DNA from: Acidimicrobiaceae bacterium
GTDB lineage: Bacteria > Actinomycetota > Acidimicrobiia > Acidimicrobiales > RAAP-2
Reading direction: 5' to 3'
NCBI GenBank assembly: GCA_003141095.1
Contig: PLKM01000069.1
Coordinates: forward strand, 486-40,835
DNA length: 40,350 nt
Shown here: one piece after another, positions 18,048-26,848 of the stretch
Layout: each line of letters begins with the position of its first letter
Numbering within the stretch: position 1 is the first letter of the stretch
Made by a program: the position numbers and the translations under genes
The notes under the pieces: generated by a model
Databases searched by the model: none
What the model saw: only the letters and a program-made list of their open reading frames with translations
What the model was told of the DNA's origin: nothing

Positions 18048-19199
18048 TCAGTCCTCGAGTTGGCGGGCGAGGGACTGCACCGTCTCAATGAACTCGTCGA
18101 TCATGTCAAAGACGACCTGCGCCGAGGTCTTCGTCTCGTTCATCGTGCCGACGATCTGTCCAACAAAATAGTTGGCCAGCTTCTCGGCGCCCGAACCCGG
18201 ACGATACGCGGCCCGGTCGATACGCGCAATGGCCTCGGCGACGAGTATTGGTTGCAGCGGCATACCGAGGGGCTGGGGAGTCGTCGGGTCGTCCCATTCG
18301 TCGGTCCAGGCCGTGCGCAGTTGGCGGGCGGGCTTGCCGGTGCGCGAACGAGAACGAACCGTGTCGGACGACGTAGCGGCGAGAAACTTCTGCTTCACGA
18401 CTGGATGCGTCTCCGCCTCTTCGGTCGTGAGCCACACCGAGCCGCACCACACGCCCTGGGCGCCGAGCGCCATCGCGGCAGCCATCTGGCGGCCACGTCC
18501 TATCCCGCCGGCGCCGAGCACGGGCACGGGCGCGACGGCGTCCACGATCTCAGGAATCAGCACCATGGAACCTATCTCTCCGGTGTGTCCACCCGCCTCG
18601 GCGCCCTGAGCGATGATGACGTCGACGCCGACGTTCACGTGACGCTGCGCGTGCTGGGCCTTTCCAGCAAGGGCACCGAGCAGACGGCCCTCTTGCTTCA
18701 CGCGCTCGATCATGTGCGCCGGAGGAGGTCCGAGCGCGTTCACGACGAGCGACGGCCGGTGAGCCAGCGCGATCTCCAGCAGGGGGTCCGCTTGGCTCGC
18801 GGAGAACGGCGCAACGCTGCTCTCACCCCCACCTCGTCCCAGTGTCCCGCGGCCCGGCTCGTCTTTGGAAAGTGGCGGCACGTCGTAACGACGAAGGATG
18901 TCGTCAACGTAGGCAACGTGTTCGGCGGGGATGAGCTTACGAATGTCGTCGAGGGTGTAGCCGCCCGCGTCCGAGCCCGCGTACTTGGCCGGGACAATGA
19001 GATCAACGCCGTAGGGACGGCCATGGACCTCGGTCTCGATCCAGTCGAGATCGATCTCCAACTGCTCCGGGGAGTGGGCCACCGCGCCCAGCACGCCCAT
19101 GCCCCCCGCCTTCGTGACGGCGGCGACGACGTCGCGACAGTGCGTGAACGCCAGAATCGGTACGTCGATGCCAAACAGTTCCGTGATAGCTGTCTTCAT
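18048..19199 (-). CDS. Nitronate monooxygenase family FMN enzyme
   Basis: A 383-residue TIM-barrel flavoprotein of the NMO/2-nitropropane dioxygenase family. AQGAEAGGHTGEIG (197-210) carries the family histidine (H205), and PVLGAGGIGRGRQMAAAMALGAQGVWCGS (226-254) is the FMN phosphate site. The N-terminal GIDVPILAF and GGMGVLGA also fit. Family members oxidise alkyl nitronates or act as NADH:quinone reductases. GGAGG four bases before ATG 19199 decides the start over GTG 19238. An insert at about 106-137 (Gly/Arg-rich) is longer than in compact NMOs. It lies about 170 bases downstream of the DUF3048 gene on the same strand and is probably separately expressed. Confidence 0.88.
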   Translation of the reverse strand: MKTAITELFGIDVPILAFTHCRDVVAAVTKAGGMGVLGAVAHSPEQLEIDLDWIETEVHGRPYGVDLIVPAKYAGSDAGGYTLDDIRKLIPAEHVAYVDDILRRYDVPPLSKDEPGRGTLGRGGGESSVAPFSASQADPLLEIALAHRPSLVVNALGPPPAHMIERVKQEGRLLGALAGKAQHAQRHVNVGVDVIIAQGAEAGGHTGEIGSMVLIPEIVDAVAPVPVLGAGGIGRGRQMAAAMALGAQGVWCGSVWLTTEEAETHPVVKQKFLAATSSDTVRSRSRTGKPARQLRTAWTDEWDDPTTPQPLGMPLQPILVAEAIARIDRAAYRPGSGAEKLANYFVGQIVGTMNETKTSAQVVFDMIDEFIETVQSLARQLED

Positions 19200-19367
19200 C
19201 GCGCCTCCAGTGTGGCCGCACCAACGTGTCCGGACCAAGGCTGACTATAGAACCGCGAGGCGGTGCCTCGAGACGCCAGACCAAGCCGCAGACCTCATTA
19301 TCTCAACAGCAGTGCCAAAAAAACCAGTGGCCCTGAAGCGCCACCGAGAACGCGTGCGGCCGTGTTG

Positions 19368-20405
19368 TTAATGGATCGTCGACGTGATGACCGCGTGCTC
19401 GGACGTGTCCAGCAGTTCAACCCACGTCTGACCGGGAGTGAGTCCGATCACGGCACCCGATGCGACCTTGTACACGATTGGTTTGCGCAGATTCCGGCGC
19501 GACCACGTTCCTCGCTGCACTCGCCCGCCGGTGAAGATCTCTACCGGTCCCGAACCCGTCAATTGGGCGTACGAGCCCAGCACACCCACACCACCCCGGT
19601 ACAGGACGTTCATGACAATCACGTTCTTCGGCGAAAGCCGCACGGCGCCCGCCGTCACGTCCGGCACACCAAAGATCGAACGATCCCACGATCTCGTCTT
19701 CCCGTCCCATATATAGGACGTGGCGTAGCCCGCGGCGAAGCCCACGGTGAACGAATTCACCCGCGCGCCCCTCGCTGGCTCTCTCGAGGTGCGGTACGTG
19801 AAGAGCGCGGGCGGCGGCTTGGGGACCCCACCCTTGGTCATGAGCAGCGCGGCGTTGGCGAACAGGTTGTGGGGGGCGTACCGCTTGGAGTCGCGAAACA
19901 TCGCGGCGCCACTGTTGGACTCATCAAAGAGCTTCACCGGAGCGGTCTCGATGCTCTGAATCGCGTACTGGGCTCCCCCGGAAAAGGTGAAGATCCCTCC
20001 AATGGGGTAGACGATCTCACGGTCCGTTCGACGCACCGACCGGACGGGTCCCACCATCGTCGGGAGCCGCGAGTTGAATATCGCGGCCAGCCGCGTGATA
20101 CCGCCCTCGACGATCTCCTCGTAGATGACGTCGGCCTTGTCGATTCCGTACTGCGGCATCGCCTCGGACGTGTTGTCAATCTTGATCGTGAGCGCCGAGC
20201 GACGCTTTGTGATCCTCGTCGGGTCGGGCAGGCCGGTCAGCGGCGCGACCCATACCGGCTTCGCCGTCGTGGTCGTCACCGGCGTCGTCGTGGTTGTCGA
20301 CGACGTGGATGTCGTGGTGGTGGTCGAGTCGCCGGACGCCCCCGAGACCCCCACCATGCCCGAGCCCACACCGATGACCATCAAGAAAGCAAGTAAACGT
20401 CGCAT
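19368..20405 (-). CDS. Secreted DUF3048 (YerB-like) protein with Thr-rich linker
   Basis: A 345-residue exported protein. A signal peptide (1-25) is followed by a Thr/Ser linker (about 27-48) and then the DUF3048 N-domain: PLTGLPDPTRITKRRSALTIKIDNTSEAMPQYGIDKADVIYEEIVEGGITR (about 55-105) and GPVRSVRRTDREI. The C-domain has AVRLSPKNVIVMN and LTPGQTWVELL. YerB homologues are extracellular or lipid-anchored and of unknown biochemistry. There is no lipobox Cys, so the protein is either released or held by the N-terminal helix. It diverges from the GH16-like gene across about 220 bases. Confidence 0.85.
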   Translation of the reverse strand: MRRLLAFLMVIGVGSGMVGVSGASGDSTTTTTSTSSTTTTTPVTTTTAKPVWVAPLTGLPDPTRITKRRSALTIKIDNTSEAMPQYGIDKADVIYEEIVEGGITRLAAIFNSRLPTMVGPVRSVRRTDREIVYPIGGIFTFSGGAQYAIQSIETAPVKLFDESNSGAAMFRDSKRYAPHNLFANAALLMTKGGVPKPPPALFTYRTSREPARGARVNSFTVGFAAGYATSYIWDGKTRSWDRSIFGVPDVTAGAVRLSPKNVIVMNVLYRGGVGVLGSYAQLTGSGPVEIFTGGRVQRGTWSRRNLRKPIVYKVASGAVIGLTPGQTWVELLDTSEHAVITSTIH

Positions 20406-20628
20406 AGAGAGAAACTACTTGCTGGCAATCTCCCAGTTGAGCGGCGGTATCGGCTCGCGCGCTGGCCCGCACTTTGCGACCTCTGAACACGCTGGCGCCT
20501 GGGGCCAAGCCGCTTCCAACGCCTGAACCGCGTGGCGAGGGGGACTTTGGGATTATCATGTCTTTTACGGGCGCGCAAGGTGATCTCGTGTCCTACTTCA
20601 CAGCTTCCGCTCCACACCCATCCTCGCT

Positions 20629-21552
20629 ATGAACTCTTCCATCGATACCTCTTCTCTCGACTCCGCACCCAAGCGACGCCACCGGCGCGCTCCGATTACC
20701 GTGGCGTCGCTCGTGACGGCTGGCGTCGTGCTCTGCGCGGCGCTGTCGTTCACCCCCACCGTTACCGGGTCCGCCGCCACCGCGACGACAATCCCGGTCT
20801 TTCACGAAGCAGCGAACCGTGCCTACCCCATTGGCACGGCTGACAGTTCGGAGCCTTCGGGCGAGGCCCCTCCGGCTGCCGACGCAATGGCGGGCTACAG
20901 CCAGAGCTACTTGAACGACTTCACCACCTCCTCACTACCCGCCGGCTGGGACGTGTTCACCGGACTGCCGGGCGGTGACCCGGGAGCCCATTTCGGCGGA
21001 TCCCATATCGCCTTCGGTGCTGGCCTCTTGCGCCTCAACACCTACAAGGACCGGTCGTGGCATGACCGGTGGGTCACCGGTGGTCTGTGTCAGTGCGGGC
21101 TCACCCAGACTTTCGGTGCGTACTTCGTGCGATCTCGAGTGACCGGGCCGGGACCCAACGAAGCCGAGCTGCTCTGGCCGTCCGGTAGTTGGCCACCCGA
21201 GATTGATTTCAGCGAATCCGGTGGCGGAGTCGCGAGCATGTCGTCGTCCGTCCACTACGGCGCTTCGAACCACATTGATCAGCGGCTACTTCGCATCAAG
21301 CTGACCCAATGGCACACCTGGGGCGTGATCTGGACTCCCACCTTGATCACCTACACCGTCGACGGACAGGTGTGGGGATCGGTTTCGGTCGCCTCGGAGA
21401 TACCTCGCAGTCCCATGACCCTTGACCTGGAGCAGCGAACCAAGTGTTCGTTGAACGAGCAGTGCCCCACGCACCCGGTGTCGATGCTGGTCGACTGGGT
21501 AGCGGAGTACACCCCCAACCCACCGGAGTCGACAACCGTCCCAGCGGCTTAA
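20629..21552 (+). CDS. Secreted GH16-like glycoside hydrolase
   Basis: A 307-residue protein with a membrane-spanning or signal segment (about 22-46), a Pro/Ser linker and a GH16-type beta-jellyroll (about 95-295). The catalytic pattern ExDxxE is present as EIDFSE (E191, D193, E196), preceded by ELLWPSGSWPP. WGVIWTPTLITYTVDGQVWG is the usual GH16 strand pair after the active site. Two Cys pairs (CQC and CSLNEQC) may form disulfides. GH16 enzymes cut beta-glucans, galactans or related chains; the target is not evident. Its TAA overlaps the hipA stop on the other strand. Confidence 0.82.
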   Translation: MNSSIDTSSLDSAPKRRHRRAPITVASLVTAGVVLCAALSFTPTVTGSAATATTIPVFHEAANRAYPIGTADSSEPSGEAPPAADAMAGYSQSYLNDFTTSSLPAGWDVFTGLPGGDPGAHFGGSHIAFGAGLLRLNTYKDRSWHDRWVTGGLCQCGLTQTFGAYFVRSRVTGPGPNEAELLWPSGSWPPEIDFSESGGGVASMSSSVHYGASNHIDQRLLRIKLTQWHTWGVIWTPTLITYTVDGQVWGSVSVASEIPRSPMTLDLEQRTKCSLNEQCPTHPVSMLVDWVAEYTPNPPESTTVPAA

Positions 21553-22886
21553 CGCGCCGATCGCCCGCGAGGACGCGCCCGATCGCGCAGGGGTCGAGAC
21601 CACATTTCGATATCGCGTGCGATGTTCTCGATTATTGCGCCCGGTACACCTGCTTCACTGGCGAAGCTTGCCCATCTAGTGACCGCGTCAATCACCTGAT
21701 CGATGATCTCCGTCGCGCCAGGAACAGCAAAACGATCGCCCACTTGAAGAATGTCGGAACGCTCGATGTCGGTGGTGCGCCCATTGACCGCCATCAGGTG
21801 CTGGCGAGTCCACTGGCTGGTTGGAGCGTGTGCGTGCGTGACGTCGTAGGCCGGCGACAGTGTCCTTCGACCGCTCTTGGTGAGCAGAAAAGAAAAGTTC
21901 TTGGTGTGATCATCGCAGTTGGCGCTGGCGACATTGAAGACCATCCGGCGAAACGCCTCCGCGCGCGCCTCGGGACCCAGGGCCAGTTCATCAATCAGCA
22001 AGAACAACTGTCCGTAATCGTGCGCACCGATCTGGCGAAAGTCGAGTTGCGCCATGGCGCACAACGTTTGCGAATGCACCTTCTCACCATTGCCCAGGCG
22101 ATCGAAACGGCGTGTCATGAAGTGCGCGCGCCCGCCCTCTTCGAGCAGACGGCACTGCGTCATCTCAATGCCCGCCGCCGTCGCCATGAGGTGATAGCCG
22201 TATTCGATTCGTCCGAACGAACCTGAAGAACCCAGGTCAAGATCGGCGCCGACACCGTCCAGTTTCAAGAGCCAGTGTTCAAAGCCGGGGTCGGCGGGCA
22301 CCTGACCCGATCGCAGCTCGCCAGTCGCTGGGTTCAGCGCTACCACGGCCTTGGCCCTCGCCCCGCCCGCCGACGTGCCCACGGCAATGAGATGCGAGAT
22401 CGCGTCCGTAATCCCGAGCTCTGAGAGCGTGTGACCGCTGAGCGCACTTCGGGCCGCTACCACCAGTTCCGAGAGTTCGATTGCCGTCGCTTTTCTGGTA
22501 CGGGGACCTCGCATGGGATGGAACTCCAGGGCGCCCACTCCACGGGTACCCAGGTACGCGAGTCGGTCGAGCGCAGTGATGGTGCTCGCCGCGACGCCCT
22601 CGTTGGCCAAGTACGCGGTCGTGAGGGCGTTACCGAAGGCGTCGGGAAGGGAGTCCGCCACCATTGGCGGAAGGCGGTGATAGGTGTTCGGAGCCAATGT
22701 CGGAAAAACGAAACGCCGCGTCGATGCCGTGGTCGCCATGGTGGTGGGCGCCAACTCGGCGCCGGCGTCCGTCCACGAGCGCTCGTACTCGAACACGTAG
22801 AACCCCGACCGCTCGTCGAGCGCCAGAGCGCCAACCCGTGATCCCCAGCAACGCACCTCGACCACGTCAACGGGCCGGTACGCCAT
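21549..22886 (-). CDS. hipA: HipA-like toxin kinase
   Basis: A 445-residue HipA-family Ser/Thr kinase; relatives phosphorylate glutamyl-tRNA synthetase or other targets and slow growth. It contains the HipA N-domain (1-125), a Gly-rich loop GTSAGGARAKA (170-180), the ATP lysine in WLLKLDG (208), the catalytic DHTKN (D326, N330) and the Mg-binding Asp in AYDVT (348). The YD motif lacks the usual following Leu-Pro. The ATG shares a base with the hipB stop (TGATG), so it is the second gene of hipBA. A much longer frame upstream is hipB in the wrong frame. Its stop overlaps that of the GH16-like gene by four bases. The kinase looks intact. Confidence 0.9.
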   Translation of the reverse strand: MAYRPVDVVEVRCWGSRVGALALDERSGFYVFEYERSWTDAGAELAPTTMATTASTRRFVFPTLAPNTYHRLPPMVADSLPDAFGNALTTAYLANEGVAASTITALDRLAYLGTRGVGALEFHPMRGPRTRKATAIELSELVVAARSALSGHTLSELGITDAISHLIAVGTSAGGARAKAVVALNPATGELRSGQVPADPGFEHWLLKLDGVGADLDLGSSGSFGRIEYGYHLMATAAGIEMTQCRLLEEGGRAHFMTRRFDRLGNGEKVHSQTLCAMAQLDFRQIGAHDYGQLFLLIDELALGPEARAEAFRRMVFNVASANCDDHTKNFSFLLTKSGRRTLSPAYDVTHAHAPTSQWTRQHLMAVNGRTTDIERSDILQVGDRFAVPGATEIIDQVIDAVTRWASFASEAGVPGAIIENIARDIEMWSRPLRDRARPRGRSAR

Positions 22887-23224
22887 CAAAGGATCTCGCC
22901 CGCGTGGACACTCTTCGACGCCGCTCGCACCCGCATCTGCGGCGACCTCTTCTTGGCGCGCAGCATCTGAAGTGGAGAGACGCTCACGGGAGGAGCGAGA
23001 ACCTCGAGCCAGTCGGTGCGCCCGAGGGCACGAATCACGGCCACTACCGTACTGAGCGACGAACCTTTGCCACGCTCCAGATTGGAGAGCGCGCCCACGG
23101 ACACGTTCGCGAGCACCGCCAGTTGTCGCTGATCGAAGTTGCTCGCTATCCGAGTGGCCCGCACTTGTTCGCCCACGGACAGTTCCCACTCTTCGACCGT
23201 CTTATAACTCCGCTGTATTTGCAT
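22886..23224 (-). CDS. hipB: HipB-like XRE-family antitoxin
   Basis: A 112-residue DNA-binding protein. Residues about 17-70 form an XRE helix-turn-helix (VGEQVRATRIASNFDQRQLAVLANVSVGALSNLERGK and following). The C-terminal tail is basic. It should neutralise HipA and repress its own operon. AGGAG lies five bases before the ATG, and the promoter lies in the AT-rich island just upstream. Translation is coupled to hipA. Confidence 0.9.
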   Translation of the reverse strand: MQIQRSYKTVEEWELSVGEQVRATRIASNFDQRQLAVLANVSVGALSNLERGKGSSLSTVVAVIRALGRTDWLEVLAPPVSVSPLQMLRAKKRSPQMRVRAASKSVHAGEIL

Positions 23225-23385
23225 AATTCTCCTATTTAAGCGTAGATAAGAAGTTAATACGTAGAATAATCAATTTAATTATTATAGCAATGATAACGTA
23301 ATATTCTATATTTTATGACACTTAAATCATTTAACACATAGCATTCTATAGATTACGCACAGCAACAATAACAATGTTCGCCCAC
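23225..23385. promoter_or_regulatory. AT-rich hip control region with repeated half-sites
   Basis: About 160 bases are strikingly AT-rich against a GC-rich background. Related half-sites occur at 23241-23248 (GTAGATAA-like), 23261-23268 (GTAGAATA), 23302-23308 (TATTCTA) and 23343-23350 (ATTCTATA). The second and third are inverted with centres about 40 bp apart, and the third and fourth are again about 40 bp apart. This fits cooperative HipB binding at several operators. The composition suggests the module was acquired. Confidence 0.5.
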
Positions 23386-23426
23386 CGGGCACAAACTAGG
23401 CCGGATCGATTTGCCACGGAGGACCG

Positions 23427-23744
23427 GTGACTCGCCCCGCACCCGTCTCGGGCCAGAGTGGTCCGATCACCAGTGCGCCACACTCATGCGAAGGAGGGCG
23501 TCAGAAGCGCGGCATGGATAAACCACGATGGTACGCCCACCCGACTCGACAACCCAGATGGCTTGAGCGACGTGCACTCGCCCACCGCCCGCGGCCCACT
23601 TCGGAAGTGCCAACGACACTTGCGCTACTCGGCGGTGAATCCGATCACCTGGGCGTCGAGAGCGACGTCGAACGACGCCACGCGCGTCGATCTGACATCG
23701 TCGACCAAGAAGCTCGCCGCTCGCTCAGTATGACAGCGGCCTAA
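23427..23744 (+). CDS. Possible small gene ending in a terminator
   Basis: A 105-residue frame starts at GTG with GGAGG four bases upstream, and its stop lies inside the terminator at 23716-23749. The product is Arg/Pro-rich and matches no family I recognise. The second half lies opposite a minus-strand stretch with more coding-like codon use. The boundaries (ribosome site and terminator) are the only support; a non-coding RNA is equally possible. Confidence 0.25.
   Translation: MTRPAPVSGQSGPITSAPHSCEGGRQKRGMDKPRWYAHPTRQPRWLERRALAHRPRPTSEVPTTLALLGGESDHLGVESDVERRHARRSDIVDQEARRSLSMTAA
23625..23714 (-). pseudogene. Possible C-terminal gene scrap
   Basis: On the minus strand, 29 codons reading SFLVDDVRSTRVASFDVAL and onward end at a TAG (23625-23627). 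About 25 of the 29 third positions are G or C and the residue mix looks like a folded protein. No start codon or upstream domain remains in frame. It may be the tail of a lost gene. Family unknown. Confidence 0.25.
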
Positions 23745-23749
23745 TTTTT
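23716..23749 (+). terminator. Intrinsic terminator, plus strand
   Basis: GCCGCT (23716-23721) and AGCGGC (23735-23740) form a 6-bp stem with a 13-base loop, followed after four bases by TTTTT (23745-23749). It would end a transcript coming from the AT-rich hip region toward gtrA. Confidence 0.5.
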
Positions 23750-23893
23750 CTCTCGAGCGTGACGCGTGATTCGTCGCTTCGCTTCACCGCGCGCCGGTGG
23801 CGAGCAGGAGCGTACAGGCATCCCCGTGGAGCAAACCGTCTGTGTCCTGGGGTCCCGAAACCTCAATTGGGCACCACGAGTAGCGTTGACCTC

Positions 23894-24403
23894 GTGCGCA
23901 GCCGTATCCGGAAAATCATTGCGTGGTCGAAAACCCACCAAGGGCGCAAGCTAATTCGCTTCACGTCGGTCTCTGTCGTTTCGACGATCGTCTCCGTCAT
24001 CGTCATCTCGCTGGTCTACGGCCTCAAGATCATTCGAAGCGAAGTGGAGGCGACGCTCGTCGGGAACGTCATCGGGGCCATCCCTTCGTATGGATTGAAC
24101 CGCAGGTGGACATGGGGCAAGACTGGACGAAGTCATGTCCGTAAAGAGATCCTGCCATTTTCCGTGATGGCCGCGTTGGGCATCGGCTTCTCCGTACTGG
24201 GCGCCTCCTTCGCGAAGCACCTCGTGCACACTCATCAGTGGAGTCATCTCATAAACACCGGCATCGTGGATGCCGCCAACCTCGCCAGTTTCGCAATCTT
24301 TTGGGTGCTCAAGCTGCTCGTCTTCAATCGAATTTTCCGGGTCGACGAGGAGTCGGAAATCGACACCCACTTGCGTCGCGAGGAAGTTCCACCCAATAGT
24401 TAG
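23894..24403 (+). CDS. GtrA-family membrane protein
   Basis: A 169-residue protein with four hydrophobic segments. The GtrA hallmark lies between helices 2 and 3: VGNVIGAIPSYGLNRRWTWGK (about 57-77), matching the usual N-x-x-x-x-R-x-W-x-F pattern. GtrA proteins are thought to help flip polyprenyl-linked sugars or to act with a glycosyltransferase in decorating cell-surface polymers. GTG 23894 is chosen because the frame upstream (to 23759) adds 45 non-conserved residues; there is no clear ribosome site. No partner glycosyltransferase is adjacent, but SGNH and acyltransferase-3 genes follow. Confidence 0.85.
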   Translation: MRSRIRKIIAWSKTHQGRKLIRFTSVSVVSTIVSVIVISLVYGLKIIRSEVEATLVGNVIGAIPSYGLNRRWTWGKTGRSHVRKEILPFSVMAALGIGFSVLGASFAKHLVHTHQWSHLINTGIVDAANLASFAIFWVLKLLVFNRIFRVDEESEIDTHLRREEVPPNS

Positions 24404-24571
24404 CCGCGGGACCCCGTGGACATTGGCACGGATAACAGTTCCGGTCACCCCTTCGCCGCTTCGCCAACGTTGTGGTGCATGAATGACGTCATCGGATTGT
24501 AAAGTCCGTGAGCGTTCAGCGACCACGACATGAGTTAGGTTTCGATCAATGCATGATTTCTGCCGCTAAAA

Positions 24572-25471
24572 ATGTTCGAAACTTCTCGTGGGCCACGGGT
24601 TACCCGCCGCTCGCCACGTGTTCACTTGGTGTTGATGACCGCGGCATTGATCGGTCTCGTGTTGACCGCGGGAAGTTCCGGCGCGGGCGCCGCCTCTACA
24701 ACGACAACGGCTGGAGCAACGACGAATTCCTCAGCAAAGTCCAACTCGACGAGCACGAGCACGAGCACGACCACGACCACGACCACGCTGCCCCTCAAAC
24801 TGCCCAAGAGTGGCGACTGCACGATATTGGTGATTGGCGACTCCCTCGGCACCGACCTGGGGGGTGGGCTTTATCACCAACTGGAAAAGTCGCCCAAGAT
24901 CAAGCTTGAGTTGGAGGGAAAATCGGAGACGGGGCTGGCGAACGCCTGGTTCTACAACTGGCCCCGGCACCTCAAGAAGTTTCTCGCGCAGTATCACCCA
25001 AAGTTGACCATTCTGCTTTTGGGCGGCAACGATGAACAAGGCATGGAGGTGAACGGACACCCCGCCGCATTCAACACACTGGTCTGGCGCACGCAGTACA
25101 AGAAGAACGTGGCCACCATGATGAACGAAGCGACAGAAGCAGGAAGTGCCGTACTGTGGATCGGCATGCCCATCATGTATCCCAACGACTACCGCCAAGG
25201 CATGAAGGTCATCAACTCGATTTCTGCCAAAGTTGCCAAGACCAAACCGCACGTGACGTTTCTTTCCACGTGGAAATTTTTCGCGAATGCCAAAGGGCAG
25301 TTCCGATTCAGCGCCATGGTGAACGGCCAACAGCAGGTGATCCGGCAAGCCGACGGGATTCACCCCACTGCGGTGGGCCAGAACGTCCTCGCCACGTACG
25401 TCGTGGACGAGTTGCACCTGCTCTACAAGCTGCCCGTGAAGCCGGCGTATCCCGAGATCTTCACGAAGTAG
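24572..25471 (+). CDS. Secreted SGNH hydrolase (DUF459-like)
   Basis: A 299-residue exported esterase or acyltransferase-type protein. A signal segment (about 17-40) is followed by a Ser/Thr linker (42-73) and an SGNH domain: block I VIGDSLGTD with S91, block III LLLGGNDEQG (148-157), block V ADGIHPTAVG with D261 and H264. DUF459 proteins often transfer or remove O-acetyl groups on surface glycans. It converges with the acyltransferase-3 gene 95 bases away, a family often fused to an SGNH domain, so the two may form a split system. The ATG has no clear Shine-Dalgarno site. Confidence 0.85.
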   Translation: MFETSRGPRVTRRSPRVHLVLMTAALIGLVLTAGSSGAGAASTTTTAGATTNSSAKSNSTSTSTSTTTTTTTLPLKLPKSGDCTILVIGDSLGTDLGGGLYHQLEKSPKIKLELEGKSETGLANAWFYNWPRHLKKFLAQYHPKLTILLLGGNDEQGMEVNGHPAAFNTLVWRTQYKKNVATMMNEATEAGSAVLWIGMPIMYPNDYRQGMKVINSISAKVAKTKPHVTFLSTWKFFANAKGQFRFSAMVNGQQQVIRQADGIHPTAVGQNVLATYVVDELHLLYKLPVKPAYPEIFTK

Positions 25472-25566
25472 TCACCGCGTCAGGCACGTAGCGCCGCCCG
25501 TCGGGTGAGCCAAGCGGTGACGTCGCCGGACGCAGCGCCAATGAGGTCTCGCAGGTACGCGGGTGG

Positions 25567-26778
25567 CTACAGGGTGGCGTAGAGAAAAGTGACGCTCCAC
25601 GTCACCAGCAGGCACCCCACCAGCAGTAGCCCCGCGGCGTAGGGACGCTGATCCAGCCATTTGGACCGGCGGATCGGGTTCTCGAGAAAGTGGTACGAGA
25701 TCACCGCGCAGAAGAAGGCGGCCAGCACCTGCAGTACGCGAGATAACGGTGCCATTGGCGACGTCGCATACTGCTGGGGCAACATGAGCCAGAGATAGTG
25801 CCACAGATAGAACGAATACGAGACGTTGCCGACGTACTGCACCGGTCGCCAGGACAACCACGTCGCCGGACCACCGACCGCAGAGGCCTGTCCCGTCCAC
25901 AGCAGTAACGCCGTCGCGCCGCAGGGCCACCACGCCAACGCTCCGGGATACACACTGAAGTCCGTCAGGCGCATCGCCGCCACGACCACGACCACGATGG
26001 CGAGCGCCCCGACTACCGCGTTGAGACGCGGCGTTCGTTCAGCCCAGCGCCGAGGCAGCACCACGATCAGACCACCCAACGCGAGCTCCCAAAAACGAGT
26101 GAACGGTGAGTAGTAGGCATCGATGGCGTTGATCGGCGTCAGGTGTATTGACCACCACGACGAGGCCACGATGGCGAGGATCAGGACGCCACCCAGCGCG
26201 ATCGGCCGGCGCTTCGCGGCGACGAGCATGCCGAGACTAAACACGAGCAGCGGAAAGACAATGTAGAACTGCTCTTCAACGGCGAGTGACCAGAAGTGGG
26301 TGACGAGCGACGGAGGCACGCCCGGAATGAAGTAGCTGCTACTCGTTTGAATGAGGTGCCAGTTCGCCGCGAAGAGCGAGGCCCAGCGAACGTCGGTGAG
26401 TAGTGGCACCCCAGTATTGGGACCCAGCCACATGTACGTCGCGATCACCGTTGCGACCAGAACAACGGTGGCCGCAGGAATTATTCGTCGAATTCGTCGC
26501 GCGTAGAAGGACTTCAGATTCGCACGAACAGAGTGCGCGGGCTGGCGAAGCAGCAGATCGGTGATGACGTAGCCGCTGATGACGAAAAAGACATCGACGC
26601 CGATATAACCCCCGGCGAAATGGGGAACACTGGCGTGCGCGAAAACGACCAGGAGAACCGCCAATGCGCGTAAGCCCTGAATGTCGGGCCGGAAATGTGA
26701 CGACGACGGACGTGAAGGTGCTCGCGACTCGGCGGAGACAGATCGTTCGGTCATCTCCTCGAACTCTAACGAAGCCAT
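25567..26778 (-). CDS. Acyltransferase-3 (OafA/YrhL-like) membrane protein
   Basis: A roughly 403-residue protein with about ten membrane segments. The family signature is FRPDIQGLRALAVLLVVFAHA at the start, then GYIGVDVFFVISGYVITDLL and YARRIRRIIPA. FWSLAVEEQFYIVFPLLV and SYSFYLWHYLWL follow. Such proteins move acyl groups across the membrane onto surface sugars or peptidoglycan. The usual C-terminal SGNH domain of OatA-type fusions is missing; a separate SGNH gene is convergent next door. The start is uncertain: ATG 26778 or 26754 (the latter has GAGGAG directly abutting). The frame beyond is not family-like. It is divergent from the next gene. Confidence 0.87.
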   Translation of the reverse strand: MASLEFEEMTERSVSAESRAPSRPSSSHFRPDIQGLRALAVLLVVFAHASVPHFAGGYIGVDVFFVISGYVITDLLLRQPAHSVRANLKSFYARRIRRIIPAATVVLVATVIATYMWLGPNTGVPLLTDVRWASLFAANWHLIQTSSSYFIPGVPPSLVTHFWSLAVEEQFYIVFPLLVFSLGMLVAAKRRPIALGGVLILAIVASSWWSIHLTPINAIDAYYSPFTRFWELALGGLIVVLPRRWAERTPRLNAVVGALAIVVVVVAAMRLTDFSVYPGALAWWPCGATALLLWTGQASAVGGPATWLSWRPVQYVGNVSYSFYLWHYLWLMLPQQYATSPMAPLSRVLQVLAAFFCAVISYHFLENPIRRSKWLDQRPYAAGLLLVGCLLVTWSVTFLYATL

Positions 26779-26848
26779 CCAAACCACGATTCGATTGAGC
26801 CTCGTGGCCGGCCGAGACGACTGCGCCAAAAGTTCGACGTTAGATTGA

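Larger units (their letters stand above)
23386..23893. other. Gene-poor stretch between hipBA and gtrA
   Basis: A weak plus-strand frame (23427-23744) ends in a terminator. A minus-strand scrap of coding-like sequence (23625-23714) and a frame fused to the gtrA start are also present. None is a convincing intact gene. It could be a decayed gene or a non-coding transcript. Confidence 0.4.

Noticed and set aside
18060..19244. Long plus-strand frame (394 codons) opposite the nitronate monooxygenase gene
   Set aside because: Composition is rich in Arg/His/Val with no motif, while the minus strand encodes a clear NMO family protein; it is a GC-bias shadow.
21549..23189. Single 546-residue fused HipA frame
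   Set aside because: The upstream part is hipB in the wrong frame; ATG 22886 coupled to the hipB stop gives the normal HipA length.
23759..23893. Longer N-terminus of the GtrA protein
   Set aside because: GtrA proteins start close to the first helix; the extra 45 residues are Arg-rich and lack a ribosome site.
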